Source of the DNA: Streptomyces sp. NBC_00162
Lineage (GTDB): Bacteria > Actinomycetota > Actinomycetes > Streptomycetales > Streptomycetaceae
Reading direction: 5' to 3'
DNA: 64,000 bases
Assembly: GCF_024611995.1 (NCBI RefSeq)
Contig: NZ_CP102509.1
Coordinates: 5,022,001-5,086,000 of the forward strand
A program made the position numbers and the translations under genes. Below the pieces are notes generated by a model. The model was not told the origin of the DNA. It saw nothing but the letters and a program-made list of their open reading frames with translations, and searched no databases. Below are positions 7,807 to 14,668 of this stretch, piece after piece; position 1 is the first letter of the stretch; the number at the start of each line of letters is the position of its first letter.

Positions 7807-8411
7807 GCCGGTCCCACCCCCGCGTGCACCGCGTGCCGGGTCGGGGCCGCGATCGCCTCGTCCACCACGGCCAGGGCGAAGGCCGCGTGGGTGATCCGGC
7901 TCGCGGCGTCCGCCGGGCCGAAGACGTACCCGCCGGCCTCCGGGCCGTCGCCGAAGTCACCGGCCGGGGACAGCACCGCCCAGTCCAGGGCCGCCGGCGC
8001 GGCAGCCCGCAGGGCTTCGGTCCCGGCCCCGTGGCCGACGTAGAACTCCCGCCACTCCTGCGGATACCCCGGCGTGTCCATCAGCGCCGCCCCCGACTCC
8101 GTCGGCAGTACGGAGGCCAGCCCGACCGACACCAGCCGCGGGACCCGGGCCCGCGCGAGACCCGCCGCCATCGCCCGCGCCGTCGCCGGGAAGAACACAC
8201 CGGGCGCCGCCTGCGCGTCGTACACCGTGACCACCGCCGCGTCGTGCCCGGCGGCCAGCCGCGCCACGTCGGCCGCCGAGGTCACGTCCCCGTCGGCCCG
8301 CCCCGCCTCCGTGACCGCGTACCCGCGCGCCCGCGCCTCGGCGACGACGGCCCGGCCGACACGGCCGCGGGCCCCGAACACGATCAGCTTCTTCTCACTG
8401 TGCTTCGTCAT
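7803..8411 (-). CDS. NAD(P)-binding (NmrA/SDR-like) oxidoreductase
   Basis: A 202-aa Rossmann protein with the nucleotide motif GARGRVGRAVV at residues 13-23, of the atypical SDR/NmrA group that often acts as a quinone or NADPH-linked redox enzyme or redox sensor. It lacks a clear YxxxK pair. It is divergent from an HxlR regulator across 59 bp that contain an inverted repeat, the common arrangement for an electrophile- or quinone-responsive gene pair. Its stop overlaps the start of the nitroreductase gene (ATGA), so the two form one operon. Confidence 0.78.
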   Translation of the reverse strand: MTKHSEKKLIVFGARGRVGRAVVAEARARGYAVTEAGRADGDVTSAADVARLAAGHDAAVVTVYDAQAAPGVFFPATARAMAAGLARARVPRLVSVGLASVLPTESGAALMDTPGYPQEWREFYVGHGAGTEALRAAAPAALDWAVLSPAGDFGDGPEAGGYVFGPADAASRITHAAFALAVVDEAIAAPTRHAVHAGVGPA

Positions 8412-8435
8412 GCGGGCGAGCCTAGGAAAGGGTGT

Positions 8436-8453
8436 GGTTACCGATCGGATACC
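8436..8453. promoter_or_regulatory. candidate HxlR operator
   Basis: The imperfect palindrome GGTTACCGATCGGATACC (14 of 18 positions symmetric) lies midway between the divergent NAD(P)-binding gene and hxlR-type gene. It is positioned to control both. The assignment is from symmetry and location only. Confidence 0.5.
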
Positions 8454-8470
8454 GGCCTACCGTGTGGATC

Positions 8471-8863
8471 ATGACCGAATCGACCTCGCCGCCGCCGCTG
8501 GACCCGGAGATGTTCGACCCCGTCTGCCCCTCCCCGCTGGTCCCGTTCCGGATCGGCGACAAGTGGGCCACGCTGATCCTGCGCTGCCTGGAGGGCGGCC
8601 CGCGCCGGTTCTCGGAGCTCAAGGTGCCGCTGCGCGGCATCACCTCCAAGTCCCTGACGCAGTCGCTGCGCGGGCTGGAGCGCGACGGTTTCCTCACGCG
8701 CGTCGCGTACGAGACCCCCGACCGCCGGGTCGAGTACGCCCTCACCCCGCTCGGCCGCGGCCTCCTGGGGCCGGTGGACGCTGCCTGCGAGTGGACGCGG
8801 GAACACTGGGACGAACTCATCGACGCCCAGGAGGCGGGGCTTTCGGGGGAGGGCGCTCGTTGA
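8471..8863 (+). CDS. HxlR/MarR-type winged-helix transcriptional regulator
   Basis: A 130-aa protein with the HxlR domain: C-P (DPVCPSPL) near the N-terminus, GDKWATLILRCL, RFSELKVPLRGITSKSLTQ as the DNA-recognition helix region, and the wing DRRVEYALTPLG. The cysteine in DPVCP is the position used as a redox switch in several HxlR proteins such as YodB and HypR. The ATG at 8471 is preferred over an upstream ATG at 8432 because the domain begins right after it, and it lies almost at the putative operator, so the message may be nearly leaderless. It probably represses the divergent redox operon. Confidence 0.85.
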   Translation: MTESTSPPPLDPEMFDPVCPSPLVPFRIGDKWATLILRCLEGGPRRFSELKVPLRGITSKSLTQSLRGLERDGFLTRVAYETPDRRVEYALTPLGRGLLGPVDAACEWTREHWDELIDAQEAGLSGEGAR

Positions 8864-8870
8864 GCAGCGC

Positions 8871-9668
8871 ATGATCCTCTGGTTGCTCAATCACCTCAGT
8901 ACTTTCGTCATCGCCGTCCTCCTCGTCGGCGGTCTCACCGGCCTCGCCGTGGCCGGCAGCCTGGCCGCCCGCCGCCGGTTCCCGCACCTCGCGAAGGGCG
9001 ACCACAACGAGATGGTCGGGGTCGCGCTCGGCATGTTCGGCGCGATCTACGGCATCATCCTCGCGTTCGTCGTCGTCACGCTCTGGACGCAGCTGGAGAA
9101 CACCCAGAACATCGTCGCCACCGAGGCCACCGACCTGGCCCTGGTCGTGCGCAGCGCCGACACCTTCCCGCCGGCCGACCGTGCGCGGGTGCAGCAGGCG
9201 GTGGGCGCGTACGCGCACGCCGTCGTCGAGGTGCAGTGGCCGCTGATGCGCGAGGGACAGCCGAGTTACGAGGCGACCGCGCCGCAGACCCAGGCCCTGT
9301 ACAAGGCCCTCCAGTCGTACGAGCCGGCCGGCACCCGTGCCGAGACCTTCTACGCCGAGGCGGTCACCCACCTCAACGACGTCGCCGCGCAGCGCCGGGC
9401 CCGCGTCTCGATGGCAGAAACCTCACTGCCGATCCTGCTGCAAGTGCTCGTGTACGGCGGCGCGCTGGTGATCCTGCCGCTCACGTTCCTGTTCGGACTG
9501 CGGAGCCTGAAGATGCAGCTGCTGTTCGTGTCGGCGGTCGCCGGGCTGATCGGCTTCAGCCTGCTGCTGGTCGTGGCCCTGGACCGCCCCTTCGCGGGAG
9601 ACCTGAGCGTGAGCCCGCAGCCGTACAAGGAGGCGGCCCTGTCGCAGTTCTGGGCCGCGGGCTCCTGA
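8871..9668 (+). CDS. DUF4239 membrane protein
   Basis: A 265-aa protein with an N-terminal membrane helix (residues about 8-28), a second around 50-70 (GMFGAIYGIILAFVVVTLW), and two near the C-terminus (about 188-205 and 212-232). A soluble helical stretch lies between the pairs. This topology is that of the DUF4239 family, whose function is unknown. It starts 7 bases after the HxlR stop, so it may be read from the same message, but no functional link is evident. Confidence 0.75.
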   Translation: MILWLLNHLSTFVIAVLLVGGLTGLAVAGSLAARRRFPHLAKGDHNEMVGVALGMFGAIYGIILAFVVVTLWTQLENTQNIVATEATDLALVVRSADTFPPADRARVQQAVGAYAHAVVEVQWPLMREGQPSYEATAPQTQALYKALQSYEPAGTRAETFYAEAVTHLNDVAAQRRARVSMAETSLPILLQVLVYGGALVILPLTFLFGLRSLKMQLLFVSAVAGLIGFSLLLVVALDRPFAGDLSVSPQPYKEAALSQFWAAGS

Positions 9669-9672
9669 CGCC

Positions 9673-10074
9673 TCAGCCCCAGGTGCGGGAGCAGAGCACG
9701 AGGCGGTAGCCGTCCGGGTCCTGGACGGTGACGCCCCACTCGTCCCAGTACGGATTGTGGGCGGCGACCCGGGTCCCGCCGTGCTCGACGAGCCGCTGGA
9801 CCAGGGCCTCGTCGGGGGCCTCGCCGAGGTAGACGACGAAGAGGTCGTCGACGGTGGGGGAGGGAGCGACCGGGTTCTCGTCGTCCCGCGTCAGCTCGAA
9901 GTGCCAGCCGCCCGCGGCGGGCCCGACCATCAGCAGATCATGCTCGCCGGGCGCGTGTTCGCCGGAGCTGCGCCACAGGATGTCGAGCCCGAGCCCGTCG
10001 ACGTAGAACCGCTCGGCGGCCTTCAGGTCGAGGGAGGGCCGGGCGACGCGGATGTGGGTTTGTGAAGTGATCAT
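9673..10074 (-). CDS. VOC-superfamily (glyoxalase/bleomycin resistance-like) protein
   Basis: A 133-aa protein with the two beta-alpha-beta-beta-beta halves of the vicinal oxygen chelate fold: RVARPSLDLKAAERFYVDGLG at the start and WGVTVQDPDGYRLVLCSR at the end. Glutamate in HFELTRD and acidic residues near the C-terminus could serve as metal ligands. Members include glyoxalase I, dioxygenases and antibiotic-binding proteins; none can be chosen here. The ATG at 10074 is preferred to one 34 codons upstream because the fold starts immediately. It is convergent with the DUF4239 gene, only 4 bases apart. Confidence 0.8.
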   Translation of the reverse strand: MITSQTHIRVARPSLDLKAAERFYVDGLGLDILWRSSGEHAPGEHDLLMVGPAAGGWHFELTRDDENPVAPSPTVDDLFVVYLGEAPDEALVQRLVEHGGTRVAAHNPYWDEWGVTVQDPDGYRLVLCSRTWG

Positions 10075-10175
10075 GTGCGGCAGGGTACGAGGCCCCACGC
10101 GGGCGGGGGCCGGAATATGCCTCGAGGCGGGGCAGTTGCACGCGAGGTACGCGCCGACCGAGACCGGAGTAGACA

Positions 10176-10778
10176 ATGACGACCGACCTGGCCAGTGACA
10201 CGGACCGCTCGTTCCTTTTCGTCCTCGGCAGTTCCCGGCCCGACGGCAACACCGAAACCCTGGCCCGCGCCGCCGCCGAGCAGTTGCCCGCCGGCACCCC
10301 GCAGCGCTGGGTGGACCTGGCGAAGCTGCCGCTGCCCGACTTCCAGGACGGCCGGCACGAGAGCGGGTCCTGGCCGGTCGGGGAAGCCGAGGAGGAGCTG
10401 CGGCGGGTCACGCTGGAGGCCACCGACATCGTCATCGCCTCACCCCTGTACTGGTACTCCCTCTCCGCGCACACCAAGCGCTACCTCGACTACTGGTCGG
10501 GCTGGCTGGGGGTGCCCGGCATGGACTTCAAGAAGCGGATGGCGGGCCGGACGCTGTGGGGGGTCACCGTCCTGGCCCACGAAGAGGAGGAGGTTGCCGA
10601 CGGGCTGGTCACCAGCCTCAACCACTCGGCGGCCTACATGGGGATGCGCTTCGGCGGAGTGCTCCTCGGCAACGGCTCCCGCCCCGGCCAGGTGCGGAAC
10701 GACGAGCGGGCGATGGTCCGCGCCAAGACCTTCTTCGAGCGCGAGACCCCGCTCGCCCGGTTCCCGTACGAGGCGTAG
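10176..10778 (+). CDS. NADPH-dependent FMN reductase-like flavodoxin-fold protein
   Basis: A 200-aa protein with the FMN phosphate-binding loop GSSRPDGNTETLARAA near residue 18 and the characteristic SPLYWYSLSAHTKRYLD loop near 90, both features of the flavodoxin_2/NADPH-dependent FMN reductase group. It probably reduces quinones, azo compounds or free flavin in the cytosol. It is divergent from the VOC gene across about 100 bp. Its stop lies one base from the stop of the convergent DUF397 gene. Confidence 0.82.
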   Translation: MTTDLASDTDRSFLFVLGSSRPDGNTETLARAAAEQLPAGTPQRWVDLAKLPLPDFQDGRHESGSWPVGEAEEELRRVTLEATDIVIASPLYWYSLSAHTKRYLDYWSGWLGVPGMDFKKRMAGRTLWGVTVLAHEEEEVADGLVTSLNHSAAYMGMRFGGVLLGNGSRPGQVRNDERAMVRAKTFFERETPLARFPYEA

Positions 10779-10779
10779 T

Positions 10780-11028
10780 TCAGCAGTCGGCGGTTACCCC
10801 GCCCAGGAAAACGCCCCAGGCGGCGGGGGTGACGCCCAGCTCGGGCCCGGCCGTCACCTTGGAGTCCCGGATGTGCACGGCTTCCGTACAGGCGGCGACC
10901 TCGACGCAGTCGTCGCCCTGGCTGCCGCTGTAAGTGGACTTGTGCCAGGAGAGGGCGACCTCGACGCAGCTGTCGCCCTCGCTACCGCTGTAGCTGCTCT
11001 TGAACCACTGGAGCCGGGAGCTGTTCAC
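10780..11028 (-). CDS. DUF397 protein with duplicated N-terminal half
   Basis: An 82-aa protein in which the DUF397 signature W-x-K-S-S/T-Y-S-G occurs twice: WFKSSYSGSEGDSCVEVA and then WHKSTYSGSQGDDCVEVA, followed by the usual VHIRDSK and a GVTPAAWGVFL end. DUF397 proteins are small partners of XRE/DUF5753 regulators in the WhiJ-like families of Streptomyces, often acting against the DNA-binding partner. The GTG start overlaps the XRE stop (GTGA), so the two are translated together. The internal duplication is unusual, since most members have one copy. Confidence 0.85.
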   Translation of the reverse strand: MNSSRLQWFKSSYSGSEGDSCVEVALSWHKSTYSGSQGDDCVEVAACTEAVHIRDSKVTAGPELGVTPAAWGVFLGGVTADC

Positions 11029-11861
11029 AGGGAACCTCGCAATCGCATCAACAGGCCCGCGCTGTCCGCAGGATTGAGGGCCTGGATGCGAAGTTTGGCA
11101 TACCGCTGGTGGAGGTCGCTGACGGCTTTCGGGTCAGAAATTACCTGGCCCGTCTTCTGGCCCTCGCTGTAGCCCAACCACTCGTGCTCCTGAGTTTCGA
11201 GGAGCTGGAAGGGGCCGTCGAGACCCGCGTGTTCTGGGCTGACCGTCGGCATGATCTGGAGGTCCACATTGGGCAGGTTCCCCACCTCCAGCAGGTGGTC
11301 GATCAGTTCGCGCGTCGCTTCCGGGCCGCCCGTCTGCCGCTCGATCACCGACTGTTCGATGATGAAGCTGAAGGCCACGTATGGCGTCTTGAGGAGCAGC
11401 ACCTGCCGGGCCATCCGGAAGGCGATGCGCGCCTCCGCCTCTTCCACTGTTGCCAGGGGCGGGACGTCCCGGATCTGGGCCCGTGCGTAGGCCTCCGTCT
11501 GTAACAGCCCCGGTATCGACCTGCACTCGTACGTATTGAGGGCGATCGCGTCCTCTTCCAACTCCGCCCACCGCCGGAACCACTTCGCCAGCCCCCGCCG
11601 CCGCGACAGCTTCTTCGCCGCGATGTGGATGACTCCGAAGCCGTCCAGCACCTCCTCCGCCTTGTCCACGAACTTCTTGGACGGGTGGCGGCGGCCCTGC
11701 TCGACCGAGGCCACGTACTGGACGGAGTACCCGACCAGCGGCCGGAGCTGCTCCTGGGTCAGGCCGGCCCGTTTGCGGAACGCCTTGATCGTCTCGCCGA
11801 AGTTCCGCAGGTCGTCGTCCGGCTCGACCTCGGCGTCGCCGCTCTCGTCGGCACTCGTCAC
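11025..11861 (-). CDS. XRE-family regulator with DUF5753 (WhiJ-like)
   Basis: The helix-turn-helix (FGETIKAFRKRAGLTQEQLR and on to SVEQGRRHPS) occupies about residues 18-75. The DUF5753 sensor domain with the signature IPGLLQTEAYARA follows to the end. Such proteins control development or antibiotic genes together with a DUF397 partner and a nearby HATPase protein, and all three parts are present here. I place the start at GTG 11861 because AGGGAG lies 9 bases upstream; a GTG at 11906 would add 15 residues. It is divergent from the ATPase gene, and a perfect 9-bp inverted repeat lies between them. Confidence 0.85.
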   Translation of the reverse strand: MTSADESGDAEVEPDDDLRNFGETIKAFRKRAGLTQEQLRPLVGYSVQYVASVEQGRRHPSKKFVDKAEEVLDGFGVIHIAAKKLSRRRGLAKWFRRWAELEEDAIALNTYECRSIPGLLQTEAYARAQIRDVPPLATVEEAEARIAFRMARQVLLLKTPYVAFSFIIEQSVIERQTGGPEATRELIDHLLEVGNLPNVDLQIMPTVSPEHAGLDGPFQLLETQEHEWLGYSEGQKTGQVISDPKAVSDLHQRYAKLRIQALNPADSAGLLMRLRGSL

Positions 11862-11919
11862 AGCGGTCACCTCCCTGAAGTCAGGTTCACGCACGGTGAC
11901 TGTCACTGTCCAGAGAGTG

Positions 11920-11946
11920 GACTACTACAGTTGAAAAGTAGTAGTC
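11920..11946. promoter_or_regulatory. candidate WhiJ-like operator (9-bp perfect inverted repeat)
   Basis: GACTACTAC (11920-11928), nine bases, GTAGTAGTC (11938-11946), between the divergent XRE and ATPase genes. It is AT-richer than its surroundings. Location and symmetry suggest it is the binding site of the adjacent XRE regulator. Confidence 0.6.
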
Positions 11947-11988
11947 GCCCTGCTGGGAACTTCCCTGGCCGCACGGGACGTTCGTTCC

Positions 11989-12408
11989 ATGCACGCACCC
12001 TCCGGCCACGCCCAGGCCCTCGTACGCACGTTCACTCAGCGTTTCAGCTCCACCCGCCGCGGGGCCCGGCTCGCCCGGCAGCTCGCCCTCGTCGAGCTGC
12101 ACTCCTGGGGGATCCCCGAGTCCACCGCGCTCTCCGCCGACGCGGGGCTCCTCGTCGCCGAGCTGGCCGCCAACGCCGTGGCCCACGGGCGGGTACCCGG
12201 GCGGGACTTCGAGCTCCGGATGACCCTGCTGGAGGGCGTGCTCCGGCTGGAGGTGTCCGACGCCCGCCGCGACCGGCGACCCGCTGTGCAGCCGCACGCG
12301 TACCAGGCCGAAACGGGCTACGGCCTCCGCATCGTCGATGCGGTCGCCGCCGCCTGGGGAACCACGGACCGCCTGGTCGGCAAGACGGTCTGGGCCGAGC
12401 TGGGCTAG
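11989..12408 (+). CDS. HATPase_c ATP-binding protein (anti-sigma/RsbW-like)
   Basis: A 139-aa single-domain GHKL ATPase. The N-box is LLVAELAANAVAHG (about residues 50-63) and the G-box is GYGLRIVDAV (about 109-118). The fold is that of RsbW/SpoIIAB serine kinases, but Streptomyces has dozens of such stand-alone proteins next to XRE/DUF397 pairs, and most have no known sigma target. Divergent placement from the WhiJ-like pair and the shared operator suggest one regulatory module. Its TAG stop overlaps the TAG of the opposite gene in the tetranucleotide CTAG. Confidence 0.82.
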   Translation: MHAPSGHAQALVRTFTQRFSSTRRGARLARQLALVELHSWGIPESTALSADAGLLVAELAANAVAHGRVPGRDFELRMTLLEGVLRLEVSDARRDRRPAVQPHAYQAETGYGLRIVDAVAAAWGTTDRLVGKTVWAELG

Positions 12409-12914
12409 GGAGCGGTGGCGCGGAACGAGCCGGTGCTGGTGCCGCTGGCGTAGCCCAGGAAGCAGGTGATGTCGCGGTCGTCGAGGGCCCAGCTAGTGGC
12501 ATGCGGGCCGTAGAAGTAGATGTTCAGCGTGTCCGGGAGTTCCGCGTCGCCCACGTAGTCGGTGAGAGCCTTCGTGGCGGTGCACTTCTCGTTGCCGATC
12601 GAGACGATCTTTTTCACGCCCGGGTACGGCCCGTCCGGCAGGGGGAAGACGGCATACACCTCCGCCTCGTGAGGCTCGTCGCAGGGCACGGTGCTCACCG
12701 TGGGGTCGAGGGTGTCGCTGCCCTCCTCCTTGAAGTCCTTCAGATCGTCGTTCGTGTTGAAGCAGTCCCCCGTGCGGAGGTCCTGCGCGTCCACGGAGAC
12801 CGTGCGGGGGCCGTTGCCCAGCGCTCCGGTGAGTCCGAGGAGCGGCACGAAGACGAAGGCCGCGACGGCGAGCACGTTGTTCTTCTGCGACGGTAGGTGC
12901 GGTGCTCTGGACAT
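12405..12914 (-). CDS. septum-formation-domain membrane-anchored protein
   Basis: A 169-aa protein with one N-terminal membrane segment (about residues 14-32) and an extracytoplasmic domain of the Septum_form type: DLRTGDCFNTN, VPCDEPHEAEVYAVFPL, and C-terminal ITCFLGY, giving the conserved cysteines of the family. The name comes from a mycobacterial protein linked to septation; the molecular role is unknown. The ATG at 12914 starts just before the membrane helix. It shares CTAG with the convergent ATPase gene, so both stop codons overlap. Confidence 0.72.
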   Translation of the reverse strand: MSRAPHLPSQKNNVLAVAAFVFVPLLGLTGALGNGPRTVSVDAQDLRTGDCFNTNDDLKDFKEEGSDTLDPTVSTVPCDEPHEAEVYAVFPLPDGPYPGVKKIVSIGNEKCTATKALTDYVGDAELPDTLNIYFYGPHATSWALDDRDITCFLGYASGTSTGSFRATAP

Positions 12915-12988
12915 GCGTGTGGTCCTTCTTGCGCAGAGGATGAGACGCAGCCGACAGCCAGCGGCCGGGCGGTGCACCACTACCCACG

Positions 12989-13693
12989 CTACTCCCCGCT
13001 TCCGGGGGAGCGCCTGCCGGACGTTCCGGCCGTCCGGCGGCGGTGTTGTTCCAGGAGGTCGCGGTCGGAGCGGCGGCGCTGGCCGCCCGAGACGAGGGTG
13101 GCGGTGACCAGCAGGAAGAGGCCGCCGGTGACCGTCGGGCCGAAGGGGTCGAGGGTGCGGTCGGGCGAGGTGCCGATCCTGGGGGCGAGGATGCCGAGCG
13201 GGTCCTCGAAGAGGGTGATGCGCCGGCCCGGTTCGAAGTCGGCACGGCAGCCCTGCTGCTGGGCGACTTCCCGGATGGTGCCCGAGGGGTCGGCCACGCG
13301 GCAGAAGGGGCGGGTGTCGCCCTTGAGGCCGGTACGCTCCCCGGTCTCCACGACCAGCGCGTCGACCCGCTCGCCCAGCTGTTTCGCGTACGCCTCGTAC
13401 AGGCTGATCCCGGCGAAGACGCCGAGTGTCAGGGTGCCGAAGCCGACGATGGCCGCGACTCCCGACCGGTGCCAGCCGGTGCCCGCCATGGCCGCGCCGG
13501 TGCCGGCCGCGGCGAGCACGATGAGCACGCCGAGCCAGCGCAGGCCGTACGGGAATTGGGTGAGGATGCCGCCTGCCGTGGCCGTCACCGGGATCAGCGT
13601 GGCCCAGAACAGGGTGTTCCGGGTCCGTCGGGGGCCTGGTGGGAAGCCGTCCCACCACTTCCTCCTGCGCTCGGCTATCCGTACCTCGTCCAT
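12989..13693 (-). CDS. membrane protein, unknown
   Basis: A 234-aa protein with about four hydrophobic segments: residues about 27-46, 54-71 and 79-99 at the N-terminal half, and one near 190-208. A soluble loop (about 100-185) containing TRPFCRVADPSG and QQGCRADFEPG lies between the third and fourth. The two cysteines in this loop could pair outside the membrane. The C-terminus is basic. I do not recognise the family. It lies 74 bases upstream of the septum-formation gene on the same strand, so they may be co-transcribed. Confidence 0.6.
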   Translation of the reverse strand: MDEVRIAERRRKWWDGFPPGPRRTRNTLFWATLIPVTATAGGILTQFPYGLRWLGVLIVLAAAGTGAAMAGTGWHRSGVAAIVGFGTLTLGVFAGISLYEAYAKQLGERVDALVVETGERTGLKGDTRPFCRVADPSGTIREVAQQQGCRADFEPGRRITLFEDPLGILAPRIGTSPDRTLDPFGPTVTGGLFLLVTATLVSGGQRRRSDRDLLEQHRRRTAGTSGRRSPGSGE

Positions 13694-13758
13694 GCCGCCA
13701 CCACTCCGCCCGCCGAAACCTGCTCCCTCGGGCCCACCCTAGGTTCAGAGGTCTCGGT

Positions 13759-14619
13759 TCAGAGGTACTGGGCGAACTCGTCCAGGGTGCGCAGGATCTC
13801 CGCCTCCGGGGCCGAGGGGAGCCGGAGGACGACCTCCTCGATGCCGAGGTCGGCGTAGTGGCCCATCTTCCCGGGCGTGGGCTGGACGGCGTACGGGACC
13901 ACCTGGAGGGACTTCGGGTCGCGCCCGGCGGTCTCCCAGAACCGGCGCAGCACCGGCAGGGACTCGGTGAGGCCGCCGCCGCCGATCGGGAGCCAGCCGT
14001 CGGCGTGGTCGGCGATGGAGGTGAAGAGCTTCGGGCCGGCCTGGCCGCCGATCAGGGTGCGGGGGCCGTACAGCGGGACGCCCGGGCCGAGTTCGCGCGG
14101 GGTCTGGACGGGCTTCGGGTGGGCGGCGCTGGCCTGGACGGAGGAGAACTCGCCGACGTACGCAGTCGGTTCGGGGGCCCACAGGGCGCGCATCAGGGCC
14201 ATCCGGTCGCGGACCAGTTCACGGCGGGTGCGCCACTCGACGCCGTGGTCGGCGGCCTCCTCGACGTTCCAGCCGTAGCCGATGCCGAGGGTGAAGCGGC
14301 CGCCGGAGAGGTGGTCGAGGGTGGCGATCTGCTTGGCGAGGTCGATCGGGTCGTGCTGCGCCACCAGGGTGATGCCGGTGCCGAGGTGGAGCCGCTCGGT
14401 CACGGCGGCGGCCTGGCCGAGGGCCACGAACGGGTCGAGGGTGCGCCCGTACATCTCGGGGAGGTCGCCGCCCATGGGGGCGGCGGTGTCGCGGCTGACC
14501 GGGATGTGGGTGTGCTCCGGGAGGTAGAGGCCGGAGAACCCCCGCTCCTCGAGGCTGCGCGCGAGGCGGACGGGCGAGACGGTGCGGTCGGTGAGGAAGA
14601 TGGTCGTGGCGATCCGCAT
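13759..14619 (-). CDS. LLM-class F420-dependent oxidoreductase
   Basis: A 286-aa TIM-barrel luciferase-like monooxygenase. Typical elements are YLPEHTHIPVS near residue 37, the F420/flavin-binding strand TERLHLGTGITLVAQHDPI (about 77-95), and GRFTLGIGYGWNVEEAADHG, a signature of the F420-dependent branch. It probably transfers hydride between F420 and an unknown substrate. The ATG at 14619 begins directly with the first barrel strand (RIATTIFL). FbiC for F420 synthesis is encoded 6 kb away. Confidence 0.83.
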   Translation of the reverse strand: MRIATTIFLTDRTVSPVRLARSLEERGFSGLYLPEHTHIPVSRDTAAPMGGDLPEMYGRTLDPFVALGQAAAVTERLHLGTGITLVAQHDPIDLAKQIATLDHLSGGRFTLGIGYGWNVEEAADHGVEWRTRRELVRDRMALMRALWAPEPTAYVGEFSSVQASAAHPKPVQTPRELGPGVPLYGPRTLIGGQAGPKLFTSIADHADGWLPIGGGGLTESLPVLRRFWETAGRDPKSLQVVPYAVQPTPGKMGHYADLGIEEVVLRLPSAPEAEILRTLDEFAQYL

Positions 14620-14668
14620 GGCTTCTGGCACCTCCGAGACGTGGGAAAGACAAGGTACGGGCTTCCGC

